Shown: positions 27,175 through 34,814 of the stretch, in pieces
Numbering within the stretch: position 1 is the stretch's first letter
Layout of the letters: each line of letters opens with the position of its first letter
NCBI RefSeq assembly: GCF_000316195.1
Contig: NZ_JH994111.1
Span: 1,086,299-1,150,298 of the forward strand
DNA from: Brachyspira hampsonii 30446
Lineage (GTDB): Bacteria; Spirochaetota; Brachyspiria; Brachyspirales; Brachyspiraceae
Length of the DNA stretch: 64,000 bases
Direction of reading: 5' to 3'
Position numbers and translations under genes: made by a program
Notes under the pieces: generated by a model
Seen by the model: only the letters and a program-made list of their open reading frames with translations
Database searches by the model: none
Told to the model about the DNA's origin: nothing

Positions 27175-28914
27175 TTAATTAATTTCAAAAGTATAATGTG
27201 TAAAAGCCTTATCCGGTTTAAAATATTCATTGCTTTTATCTTTAATTATTTTAATCATATCTGCCATAGCTTTATAATATAGAAAGTAATAACAATTATT
27301 TTTATACTCTGATATTGGTCCGGTTTCAAGCAAGCTATAATATTGCTTAGATAAATTTAATGCCTCTTCATATTGAGTGTTCAATTTAAACTCTCTGTCA
27401 TAATCCACCAAACGAACTAATTTTCCATTAAAAGTAAATAAAGCTGCACCGCCGCTTTCCCAAGCTGTAGACGAAGTTATTTGATTATTAGGCACTATTG
27501 TAATCCAATCGGATTCTTTAGCATTATCAGGGTGAACAGATGACATTTGAATTTGATAAATACCAGAATTTCTTATATGTTCTTCTGTTATAGTAAAATT
27601 AGTTTCAAATCTTTCTGCTGTTTCCATAATTTCTTTTACAGGTGGTATTGGGTATGTGGTATTAAAAGTTCTGTAATATATACCGTTAAGTTCTGTAAAT
27701 TCAGGTTCAAAAGGAGTACCGTCATCTGCTGCTTTATATGTAATCAAAGGGTTTTCTTTGAGGAAATATGCAATATCTTGGGCATTTTTTAAAGGTGCCG
27801 AACTCATTTCCCTTTCCCAATTAATACCGTCTTTTGTTCCCCATATTCCATCCCAAGGGTCTGGAGAATAAGAGGCTTCTGAGCTATGATACCAATATCC
27901 GTCAGAAGCATTGTATACATATTTAGATGTACTTCCTCCTGATACATACATTTTATAATAATCATAACGAAAATAATTAATACGATATCTTCTTCCCCAA
28001 GGCGTTTCATTAGTTACCCAATTTTTAGGATCTGATGAATCTTTTCCTAAATCTAATGTATAATAATACTTAGAATCTAAATAAAGATCTTCATTAGACG
28101 GAGGAATAAAACCGTCTTTATAATAATCATATATTGTAGGCTGTATAAATAATAAAAATTTACCTTCAAAATATAATAGTACCAAGTCACTATTGGCTGT
28201 ACCTATTCTTCCCTGAAAATTAGGATTATCAAAATTTAATTTTGGCATATTATATACTTTTTTATGAGTATCAGGAGAGTCAGCCCAATTTATTAAATCT
28301 GAAGTGGCTTTGCCCTTTACATTAAGATAAATTTCTGATATATATCTAAAATTATTTACTGGATTCTTTACATTTTTATATTCATATTTTTTTTGAAGAG
28401 TTTCAATTATCATTCCATAAGTTCCTGCTGTAGGAATTGTTACTCTATTTGGCTCCATTATTACTTTTTTTGAATTAAGATTAGTCCAGTACTCTTTTTT
28501 TTCCAAATCTTCAGATAATGAAAGTCCGTATACTTTTGTTATAGTTTTTCCATTATTATCTATTTTTAATATTGCTCCTTTACCTGTAGGGCTTAGTCTT
28601 TTAGTATTCGGATCATATTGGTATTCATTAGTAGCAAGTATATGCCATTCATTATTAAATTTAAATCTTCTGCTGTAGCCCCCAAATACTGTTCCATTTT
28701 GTACTATTTCAGGGGTTACTGTTATATATTTTTCTTCTATTTTATCAGGAGGTATCGACAATGCTGGGCTTGGTATTGGATATTGGGGTATTTGTCCGTT
28801 ATTTGGAAATTCGGTTGGCGGAGGTATTATTGACGGACTTAACAAATTAACTTTTTTACATGAAGAAATAAAAAATAAAACTGATAATAATATAATATAA
28901 AATGTTTTTTTCAA
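27175..28914 (-). CDS. large lipoprotein of unknown function
   Basis: 579-residue lipoprotein: signal peptide ending in ISSC (Cys19), a Pro-rich spacer (about 25-60), then a domain rich in Tyr, Trp, Asn and Asp with recurrent strand-turn patterns (KFNNEWHIL, YFEGKFLLFIQP, DGIWGTKDGINWERE) that suggest a beta-propeller or sialidase-like fold. The start codon is TTG at 28914, with AAGGA about 11 bases upstream; no in-frame ATG precedes the lipobox. No close family is recognised. It probably sits on the cell surface or in the periplasm. No operon partner. Confidence 0.75.
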   Translation of the reverse strand: MKKTFYIILLSVLFFISSCKKVNLLSPSIIPPPTEFPNNGQIPQYPIPSPALSIPPDKIEEKYITVTPEIVQNGTVFGGYSRRFKFNNEWHILATNEYQYDPNTKRLSPTGKGAILKIDNNGKTITKVYGLSLSEDLEKKEYWTNLNSKKVIMEPNRVTIPTAGTYGMIIETLQKKYEYKNVKNPVNNFRYISEIYLNVKGKATSDLINWADSPDTHKKVYNMPKLNFDNPNFQGRIGTANSDLVLLYFEGKFLLFIQPTIYDYYKDGFIPPSNEDLYLDSKYYYTLDLGKDSSDPKNWVTNETPWGRRYRINYFRYDYYKMYVSGGSTSKYVYNASDGYWYHSSEASYSPDPWDGIWGTKDGINWEREMSSAPLKNAQDIAYFLKENPLITYKAADDGTPFEPEFTELNGIYYRTFNTTYPIPPVKEIMETAERFETNFTITEEHIRNSGIYQIQMSSVHPDNAKESDWITIVPNNQITSSTAWESGGAALFTFNGKLVRLVDYDREFKLNTQYEEALNLSKQYYSLLETGPISEYKNNCYYFLYYKAMADMIKIIKDKSNEYFKPDKAFTHYTFEIN

Positions 28915-29018
28915 AATAAAAATCCTTAATATAAATATATAACAATAGATAGTTAAATATTCATATTAATATTTTACAATATAAATAATATATTTCAATA
29001 AAAAATATTAGCATTATG

Positions 29019-29453
29019 AATATTAGAGTTGTTTAAAAATTTCTTTACAGACAATTTTAAGATCTTTTTATTTTATTTTAAATATATAATATATCTGTTG
29101 CAATTTTGTACGTATATATAGTGATGTTATTATATAATAAATTTAAAAATAATATTTATAGTTTTAATAATTGGGGCTTTGCCCCAACCCCCACTTCTTT
29201 TGGTGACCCAAAGAAGCAAAAGGACTGCATATTTATATCTTATTTATATAATATTATATTACATTTAAAACAAAAAATACTCTATATAAATTACTGTAAA
29301 TAAAATTATAAATAAGTCTATATATTACATAACACTTTATTTATTAAAAAGGTTATAATTTTATGCATTAAGGTATTAATCAAAAAAACATCATTTTATA
29401 ATTAAAAATAATCAAAAAAATTATAGTTATAGTTTTTAAACAAGTCTAATATT
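29019..29453. mobile_element. MITE-like element with terminal inverted repeats (copy E1)
   Basis: A 21-base left end (29019-29039) and right end (29433-29453) are inverted repeats with one mismatch, sharing the core TTGTTTAAAAA. Between them the DNA is AT-rich except for a GC-rich core at 29171-29228, which holds a 7-bp hairpin TTGGGGC-TTT-GCCCCAA, the stretch CCCCCACTTCTTTTGG and AAGAAGCAAAAGGACTGC. The core is the reverse complement of motifs in the element at 35860. No transposase gene is inside. No clear target-site duplication was found. Confidence 0.65.
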
Positions 29454-29613
29454 AATTTTTATATTAAATAATATGAATTTTACTATACCAAAAAAATAGC
29501 ATTTATGATATAATATTTTACTAATTACTATTAAAGATAATATTTTTTTGTAGTAATAAAATTAAATAATATATGCTTGTATTTTTTTATTAATAAAATT
29601 TTAGGAGTTTATT

Positions 29614-31017
29614 ATGGATACCGTGTCATCTATAGTAGCAAAAGTTAACAGTTTTTTATGGGATTATTTATTAATAATTTTATTATGCGGAAGCGGAATT
29701 TATTTCACTATAAGATTTAAATTCGTGCAGATTTTAAAATTTAAAGACGGCTGGGATAGAACATTCGGAAGTCTTTCTTTAGCTGGAAAAGCTGCTGATA
29801 AAGAGGGAATGAGTTCTTTTCAGTCTCTTGCTACGGCAATTGCAGCTCAGGTTGGTACAGGTAATTTGGCTGGTGCCGCTACAGCTTTAATATCAGGAGG
29901 ACCAGGTGCTATATTTTGGATGTGGGTATCAGCTTTTTTGGGAATGGCTACTATATTTGTAGAGGCTTCTTTAGGTCAGAAATATAAAACTACAACTGAT
30001 GACGGTCATATTATAGGAGGACCTGCATATTATATACAGGCTGCTTATAAAGGAGTTTTCGGAAAGTTTTTATCTATTTTATTTGCTATATTTATAATAC
30101 TAGCTTTGGGCTTTATGGGAAACATGGTGCAGTCTAACTCTATAAGCGGAGCTTTTGTTAATGCTTTTCCTCAAATTAAGCCTATATATGTAGGTATATT
30201 TTGTGCATTAATAGCAGCATTTATATTTATAGGAGGACTTAGAAGAATAGCATCATTTGCAGAAAAGATAGTACCTATAATGGCTTTATTTTATATAATA
30301 GGTTCTTTAATAATAATTATGATGAATATAAAAAATCTTCCTAGCTCTATAGCATTAATATTTACAGCTGCTTTTAATCCTCAGGCAGTTATAGGTGGCG
30401 GATTAGGAATAGGTGTTCAGCAGGCTATGCGTTTTGGTGTAGCTAGAGGATTATTTTCTAATGAGGCTGGTATGGGTTCTACGCCTCATGCTCATGCTTT
30501 AGCTAAAGTTAGACATCCATGCGAACAAGGTGTTGTTGCTATGATAGGTGTATTCTTCGACACTTTTATCGTTGTAACTTTAACTGCTTTGGTTATACTT
30601 ACTTCAAATATTTTACAAACTCAAATATATCCTTTAACATCTGCAGCTGATATACCAGAAATTTTAAAAGGGGTAGGTTTGCCTCAGGAAGCATTCAGAT
30701 TGGGATTCGGTTATTTTGGTGTTATATTTGTTGCTGTATGTTTATTTTTCTTTGCATTTACTACTATAATAGGCTGGTATTTTTTTGGGGAGCAGAATAT
30801 AAAATATTTATTTGGAGTAAAAGCTAAAAAGGTGTATGCCGTATTAGTTGTTGGATTTGTACTTTTAGGTTCTGCATTAAAAGTTGATTTGGTATGGTCA
30901 TTAGCAGATACTTTTAATGGGCTTATGGTTATACCAAACCTTTTAGGACTTTTGGCTTTAGGTGGTGTTGTTTCTTCATTATTTAAAGATTACAATAACA
31001 TTATGAAGAAAAAATAA
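29614..31017 (+). CDS. alanine/glycine:cation symporter (AGCS family)
   Basis: 467-residue inner-membrane sodium-coupled amino-acid carrier. AGCS signatures are present: AAQVGTGNLAGAATALISGG (about 87-106), FWMWVSAFLGMATIFVEASL, and GLFSNEAGMGSTPHAHA (about 286-302). About ten to eleven hydrophobic segments fit the family, and length is typical. The start has AGGAG about 8 bases upstream. The ~100-base leader contains a 7-bp inverted repeat (ATTACTA / TAGTAAT) but no recognised riboswitch. It stands alone and ends in a strong terminator. Substrate is probably alanine or glycine. Confidence 0.93.
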   Translation: MDTVSSIVAKVNSFLWDYLLIILLCGSGIYFTIRFKFVQILKFKDGWDRTFGSLSLAGKAADKEGMSSFQSLATAIAAQVGTGNLAGAATALISGGPGAIFWMWVSAFLGMATIFVEASLGQKYKTTTDDGHIIGGPAYYIQAAYKGVFGKFLSILFAIFIILALGFMGNMVQSNSISGAFVNAFPQIKPIYVGIFCALIAAFIFIGGLRRIASFAEKIVPIMALFYIIGSLIIIMMNIKNLPSSIALIFTAAFNPQAVIGGGLGIGVQQAMRFGVARGLFSNEAGMGSTPHAHALAKVRHPCEQGVVAMIGVFFDTFIVVTLTALVILTSNILQTQIYPLTSAADIPEILKGVGLPQEAFRLGFGYFGVIFVAVCLFFFAFTTIIGWYFFGEQNIKYLFGVKAKKVYAVLVVGFVLLGSALKVDLVWSLADTFNGLMVIPNLLGLLALGGVVSSLFKDYNNIMKKK

Positions 31018-31123
31018 TAATTTTAAGATACTAGAAAGCTAAATATAAAAATTGTGAGCGTATAGCAAATTTATTTTCTATATATTTTAGCGGATAATTT
31101 TTATTAGCAATAATAAGAAAAAT

Positions 31124-31157
31124 AAAAGGGCTTATATGAAAATATATAAGTCCTTTT
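31124..31157. terminator. terminator between the AGCS gene and msrB
   Basis: 14-bp stem with one G-U pair, AAAAGGGCTTATAT / ATATAAGTCCTTTT, six-base loop. T-rich tails on both strands make it work in both directions between convergent genes. Confidence 0.85.
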
Positions 31158-31173
31158 TATTTAAAATTAATAA

Positions 31174-31536
31174 TTATTTTTTGGGTTTGAATATCAATGA
31201 AATAGAATTCACGCAATGTCTTGTATTTTTTTCTGTAAGATGTTCTCCTGTAAATACATGACCTAAATGTCCGCCGCAATTATTGCATGTTATTTCTATT
31301 CTATATCCGTCTGCATCTAATGTTCTTCTAACAGCACCTTCTATTTCATCATCGAAGCTAGGCCAGCCGCAATGAGATTTGAATTTATCTTCAGAGCGGT
31401 ATAATTCTGCACCGCATTGTTTGCAGCAATAAATACCTTCCTCAAAAAAGTCATTGTACTCACCTGTGAAGGGGTATTCTGTTCCTTTAAAAATTATTAC
31501 ATTTCTTTCTTCTTCATTTAATTCTCTTTTCTCCAT
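31174..31536 (-). CDS. msrB: peptide-methionine (R)-S-oxide reductase
   Basis: MsrB repairs oxidised methionine (R form) in proteins, using thioredoxin. All landmarks are present in 120 aa: zinc ligands CKQCGAELY and CNNCGGHLGHVF, the substrate loop HCGWPSFDD and the catalytic cysteine in RHCVNS. No fused MsrA. AAGGAG precedes the ATG. It is followed upstream on the same strand by an acetyltransferase gene 35 bases away, which may be in the same transcript. An oxidative-stress repair role fits an anaerobe exposed to mucosal oxygen. Confidence 0.96.
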   Translation of the reverse strand: MEKRELNEEERNVIIFKGTEYPFTGEYNDFFEEGIYCCKQCGAELYRSEDKFKSHCGWPSFDDEIEGAVRRTLDADGYRIEITCNNCGGHLGHVFTGEHLTEKNTRHCVNSISLIFKPKK

Positions 31537-31571
31537 TATACTATCTCCTTATATATTATATGTATTATTAT

Positions 31572-32144
31572 TTATTTGTAATTTTCTATAAATGAAATTA
31601 TTTTTTCTTCATTTATTTCTTTTATTGGTATTATATCTTTGGGATTATCATAATCAAAAATAAGTTCTTTTTCAAAGATACTTACACTATGCCATTTGCC
31701 ATTTTTATATCCTATATTGTTATAATTTCCTATCAGATTAAAACCTAATGAATAATGTAGTTTATCACTTTTTGTATTTGGCACTGTAACCTTTGAATAA
31801 ATATTTTTTATTCCCTGATATTTAAGAATTTCAATAATGATAGAGCATAATTTTTTACCTATTCCTCTGCTGATATTATTTTTATCTAAATATATAGATA
31901 GTTCACAGCTCCAATTATATGCTTCTCTTTCAAGAAATTTATTTGCATAACAATATCCGATTATTTTTTTACTGTCATCTTCGCATACTAAATAAGGATA
32001 TTTTTCTATAATATTTTCTATACGATTTTTAAACTCTTCTAAAGTTGGAAGTTTATATTCAAATGTTATGTTTGTATCAATATACTGAGAATATATTGAA
32101 AGAATTTGAGAGGCATCTTCAATATTTGCTAATCTTATTTTCAT
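31572..32144 (-). CDS. GNAT acetyltransferase (phosphinothricin-acetyltransferase-like)
   Basis: 190 residues of the GNAT fold. The N-terminus IRLANIEDASQILSIYSQYI and the acetyl-CoA loop RGIGKKLCSIIIE (about 96-108), followed by NIYSKVTVPNTKSDKLHYSLGF, match the Pat/YncA branch that acetylates small amines such as methionine sulfone or phosphinothricin. A link with the adjacent methionine sulfoxide reductase is tempting, since YncA-type enzymes accept oxidised methionine analogues, but this is inference. It has a short C-terminal extension of ~20 residues. Confidence 0.85.
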   Translation of the reverse strand: MKIRLANIEDASQILSIYSQYIDTNITFEYKLPTLEEFKNRIENIIEKYPYLVCEDDSKKIIGYCYANKFLEREAYNWSCELSIYLDKNNISRGIGKKLCSIIIEILKYQGIKNIYSKVTVPNTKSDKLHYSLGFNLIGNYNNIGYKNGKWHSVSIFEKELIFDYDNPKDIIPIKEINEEKIISFIENYK

Positions 32145-32313
32145 ATATTAATTCAAGAGCTCCTATACATATATTTTTCTTAATATTATTTTGATTGTAT
32201 AAAAATAATATTATAAAACAAATTATAAGTCAATTTTGAAATTAATAAAAAGCTGATGTAAAAATAAATAAGTAAAATTGAACTTATATAAAAATATTAT
32301 TTAATTTATTTGC

Positions 32314-32342
32314 TTGATATAAAAAAGATTAATATTTATAAT
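32314..32342 (+). promoter_or_regulatory. promoter of deoD
   Basis: TTGATA (32314-32319), 17-base spacer, TATAAT (32337-32342). Transcription should begin near 32349, giving a 25-base leader that contains AAAGGAG. Confidence 0.75.
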
Positions 32343-32374
32343 AATACAAAAATAAAATAAAGGAGTAAAACACT

Positions 32375-33073
32375 ATGGCCACACCTCATATAGCTGCCAA
32401 TAAAGGCGATATTGCTGAAACTATACTTTTACCTGGAGATCCTCTAAGAGCAAAATTTATAGCTGAAAATTTTTTAGAGAATGTTGTTCAGTATAATTCT
32501 ATAAGAAATATGTTTGGTTTTACAGGAACTTATAAAGGAAAAAAAGTTTCAGTTCAAGGTACAGGTATGGGAATGCCTTCCTGCAGTATATATTCTTATG
32601 AGCTTATTCATTTTTACGGCTGTAAGAATTTGATTCGTATTGGTACGGCAGGTGCTTTATCTGATAAACTTCATATAGGTGATTTGGTTATAGGAATGGG
32701 AGCATGCACTGATTCTAATTATGCTTCTCAGTATAAACTTCCTGGAACTTTTGCTCCTATAGCTAGTTATGAGCTTTTAAAGAATGCTGTAAAAAAAGCT
32801 GATGATATGAAAATTAATTATCATGTAGGCAATATAGTTTCATCTGATGTGTTTTACGGAGCTAATAATGCAACACCGAAATGGGCTAAAATGGGAGTAT
32901 TGGCTGTTGAAATGGAGGCTGCTGCTTTATATATGAATGCTGCTTATGCTGGAGTTAATGCTCTTTGTATGGTTACTATTTCTGATTCTCTTGTTACAGG
33001 TGAGGCTACAACTGCTGAACAGAGAGAGAAAACTTTTACAAATATGATGGAAGTTGCCTTATCTTTAGCATAA
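32375..33073 (+). CDS. deoD: purine-nucleoside phosphorylase (DeoD type)
   Basis: Hexameric-type PNP that splits purine (deoxy)nucleosides with phosphate for salvage. Matches DeoD through the whole 232 residues: TPHIAANKGDIAETILLPGDPLRAKFIA at the N-terminus, the phosphate-site RIGTAGAL, GMGACTDS, SSDVFY, and the purine-binding VEMEAAALYMNA with catalytic Asp in TISDSLVTGE. The ribosome site AAAGGAG is 9 bases before the ATG. Single-gene transcript bounded by its own promoter and terminator. It could work downstream of the 5'-nucleotidase lipoprotein encoded at 2645. Confidence 0.97.
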   Translation: MATPHIAANKGDIAETILLPGDPLRAKFIAENFLENVVQYNSIRNMFGFTGTYKGKKVSVQGTGMGMPSCSIYSYELIHFYGCKNLIRIGTAGALSDKLHIGDLVIGMGACTDSNYASQYKLPGTFAPIASYELLKNAVKKADDMKINYHVGNIVSSDVFYGANNATPKWAKMGVLAVEMEAAALYMNAAYAGVNALCMVTISDSLVTGEATTAEQREKTFTNMMEVALSLA

Positions 33074-33081
33074 TATTAAAT

Positions 33082-33111
33082 AAAAGCATCTGTATTTTTG
33101 CAGATGCTTTT
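33082..33111 (+). terminator. terminator of deoD
   Basis: 11-bp perfect stem AAAAGCATCTG / CAGATGCTTTT with an eight-base loop, followed by ATTTATT, directly after the deoD stop codon. Confidence 0.88.
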
Positions 33112-33140
33112 ATTTATTAAAAGTAAAAAATTATAAATAC

Positions 33141-33168
33141 TTGACTTTTTATATTTTTTGTATATAAT
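33141..33168 (+). promoter_or_regulatory. strong promoter upstream of the DAHP synthase leader
   Basis: TTGACT (33141-33146), 16-base spacer, TATAAT (33163-33168). Transcription is expected near 33175, two bases or so before the ATG of the aromatic leader peptide and about 455 bases before the DAHP synthase start. Confidence 0.8.
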
Positions 33169-33176
33169 TTATTACT

Positions 33177-33248
33177 ATGAATGGTAATTTATTTTCAATT
33201 AATTTCAAAAGCATTTACGCTTATTACTTCTTCTATTATGGCGTTTAA
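33177..33248 (+). CDS. candidate Tyr/Phe leader peptide (23 aa) of an attenuator
   Basis: A 23-codon frame starts at the predicted transcription start. Its last ten codons read Y-A-Y-Y-F-F-Y-Y-G-V, so seven of eight consecutive codons are Tyr or Phe, and several use C-ending codons that are rare in this genome. The TAA lies inside a GC-rich hairpin (33239-33243 with 33251-33255, TGGCG / CGCCA), followed by ATTTTTC. Downstream is DAHP synthase, the first enzyme of aromatic amino-acid synthesis. This is the classic layout of translational attenuation. There is no ribosome site, so initiation would be leaderless. Chance runs of Tyr/Phe in AT-rich DNA are the alternative. Confidence 0.55.
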   Translation: MNGNLFSINFKSIYAYYFFYYGV

Positions 33249-33270
33249 GGCGCCAGAGTATCTATTTTTC
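33239..33270 (+). promoter_or_regulatory. candidate attenuator hairpin 1
   Basis: Stem TGGCG (33239-33243) / CGCCA (33251-33255), loop TTTAAGG, then a T-rich tract at 33261-33270. It overlaps the stop codon of the Tyr/Phe leader. An alternative pairing is possible between ACGC in the leader (around 33217-33220) and GCGT at 33241-33244, which would disrupt the stem. The T-tract is not immediate, so terminator strength is uncertain. Confidence 0.45.
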
Positions 33271-33368
33271 TAATCAAAACAAATTTATATATTTAAACTT
33301 TTATTAATACTTAATTTTTATATTTAAGTTCATCAATTTTTAACTATTTTATTTAAGGAGAATATATT

Positions 33369-33497
33369 ATGATAGTGGTAATGAAACCAAATGCAAAAGA
33401 AGAACATATTAATAATATTGTAGAAAGACTTAAAGAGGCAGGTCTCGGCATAAATAAAAGTATAGGAGTAGACTACACTGTAATAGGAATGGTCTGA
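33369..33497 (+). pseudogene. truncated duplicate of the DAHP synthase 5' end (42 codons)
   Basis: The frame is nearly identical to the first 42 residues of the DAHP synthase 262 bases downstream (both begin MIVVMKPNAKEEHINNI), and the ~55 bases before both starts are almost the same, including AAGGAG. At codon 43 it has TGA where the full gene has GGG; alignment continues for three more codons (DTS) and then stops. It has a good ribosome site and could be translated, but the product would be only part of the N-terminal regulatory domain. It may instead act as a long leader frame for the hairpin at 33519-33577. Confidence 0.85.
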
Positions 33498-33518
33498 GAT
33501 ACTTCTATTATTGCTAAT

Positions 33519-33577
33519 AAAAATTGCTCGTTTTAAGGCTCTGGTATTCTGACGAATACCAGACACTCGCAATTTTT
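33519..33577 (+). promoter_or_regulatory. candidate attenuator hairpin 2 (nested stems)
   Basis: An outer perfect 9-bp stem AAAAATTGC (33519-33527) / GCAATTTTT (33569-33577) encloses a perfect 10-bp stem TCTGGTATTC (33540-33549) / GAATACCAGA (33554-33563) with loop TGAC. It lies 22 bases after the stop of the truncated duplicate and 54 bases before the DAHP synthase start. Parts align with hairpin 1 (CGTTTTAAGGC, CAGA), so it is the duplicated partner. Confidence 0.65.
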
Positions 33578-33630
33578 ATATTTAAGTTCATCAATTTTTA
33601 ATTAACTATTTTATTTAAGGAGAATATATT

Positions 33631-34674
33631 ATGATAGTGGTAATGAAACCGAATGCTAAAGAAGAACATATTAATAATATTATAGAAAGACTTCAAAGTG
33701 CAGGTCTTGGTATTAATAAGAGTGTAGGAGTTGACTACACTGTAATAGGTATGGTTGGGGACACTTCAAAGATAGACAGAGATTTAATTTCATCTTTGCC
33801 AGGAGTATCTAAAGTATTAAAAGTGCAGGAGCCATTTAAAAGAGCAAACAGAGCGTTCAAAAAAGAAGACACTGTAGTTGATGTAAGCGGTGTAAAAATA
33901 GGGGAGGGAAAGCCTACAATTATTGCAGGACCTTGTTCTGTTGAAAGTGAAGAGCAGGTTATTAATATAGCTAAAAGTGTAAAGGCTTCTGGTGCTTCTA
34001 TACTTAGAGGAGGAGCATTCAAACCTAGAACTTCGCCTTATGCATTTCAGGGTTTAGCTTTAGACGGACTTAAAATATTAAAACTTGCAAGAGAAGAGGT
34101 TGGAATACCTATTGTAAGTGAGATTGTATCTATAAGGCATTTAGAAGATTTTGATAATACAGTGGACATGATTCAGATTGGGGCAAGAAACATGCAGAAC
34201 TTTGAACTTTTAAAAGAAGTAGGAAAATTAAAAAAGCCTATACTTTTAAAAAGAGGTTTATCAAGCACTATAGAAGAATGGCTTATGAGTGCCGAATATA
34301 TACTCAATCAAGGCAATGAAAATGTTGTGTTATGTGAGAGAGGCATAAGGACATTTGAAACTTATACTAGAAATACATTTGATGTAAGTGCGATACCTGC
34401 AATAAAACGTTTAAGTCATTTGCCTGTTATAGGAGATCCTTCGCATGCAAGCGGTAAATCATGGATGGCGCTTCCTCTAACATTAGCGGCTATTTCTGCA
34501 GGTGCTGATGGTATGATAATAGAAGTGCATAATGATCCAGAGCATGCTTTATGTGATGGTGCACAGTCTATAAAGCCTGATGTGTTTGCTGATATTATGG
34601 AATCTGTTAATATGATATCTGATACGGTTCAAAAAATAAAAGAAAAACATAACGGCAAAATTTATACTAAATAA
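33631..34674 (+). CDS. aroF: 3-deoxy-7-phosphoheptulonate (DAHP) synthase, type I-beta with N-terminal regulatory domain
   Basis: Condenses phosphoenolpyruvate with erythrose 4-phosphate, the first step of the shikimate pathway. 347 aa. Residues about 1-70 form the ferredoxin-like (ACT-like) domain that in Thermotoga-type enzymes binds Phe or Tyr for feedback control. The catalytic barrel follows with GPCSVESEEQ (about 95), RGGAFKPRTSPYAFQG, QIGARNMQN, KPILLKRG, VIGDPSHASGK and the metal-binding DGMIIEVH. Ribosome site AAGGAG. The leader contains a Tyr/Phe-rich frame, a stub duplicate and two hairpins, so transcription is probably attenuated. No other aro gene is adjacent. Confidence 0.96.
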   Translation: MIVVMKPNAKEEHINNIIERLQSAGLGINKSVGVDYTVIGMVGDTSKIDRDLISSLPGVSKVLKVQEPFKRANRAFKKEDTVVDVSGVKIGEGKPTIIAGPCSVESEEQVINIAKSVKASGASILRGGAFKPRTSPYAFQGLALDGLKILKLAREEVGIPIVSEIVSIRHLEDFDNTVDMIQIGARNMQNFELLKEVGKLKKPILLKRGLSSTIEEWLMSAEYILNQGNENVVLCERGIRTFETYTRNTFDVSAIPAIKRLSHLPVIGDPSHASGKSWMALPLTLAAISAGADGMIIEVHNDPEHALCDGAQSIKPDVFADIMESVNMISDTVQKIKEKHNGKIYTK

Positions 34675-34705
34675 TTATTTTATATAAATTATTATTATAT
34701 TTTTT

Positions 34706-34739
34706 AAGAGATGAATGGATTTTATTCTGTTCATCTTTT
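34706..34739 (+). terminator. terminator of DAHP synthase
   Basis: 10-bp stem AAGAGATGAA / TTCATCTTTT with one G-U pair and a 14-base loop, running into a T-tract. Confidence 0.75.
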
Positions 34740-34814
34740 TTATTGCATAATATTTTATATTGATTTTTATAAACAATATTATAAAATCTTTCAAATTAAA
34801 ATTTAGGAGACATT

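Noticed and set aside
29106-29303. Short plus-strand frame across the GC-rich core of element E1
   Set aside because: It depends on repeat DNA (the CCCCAACCCCCACTTC block) and lacks a ribosome site; the same blocks recur in other frames in the sister elements.
33181-33273. Alternative 30-codon frame starting at the second ATG of the aroF leader
   Set aside because: It overlaps in another phase, has scattered aromatic residues only and no ribosome site; the frame from 33177 has the dense Tyr/Phe cluster.
33333-33572. Minus-strand 79-residue frame over the aroF leader
   Set aside because: Antisense shadow of the duplicated leader; no ribosome site and no protein-like pattern.
33175-33630. T-box riboswitch upstream of aroF
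   Set aside because: No T-box bulge consensus (TGGNACCGCG-like) and no specifier stem could be found; the leader-peptide model fits better.
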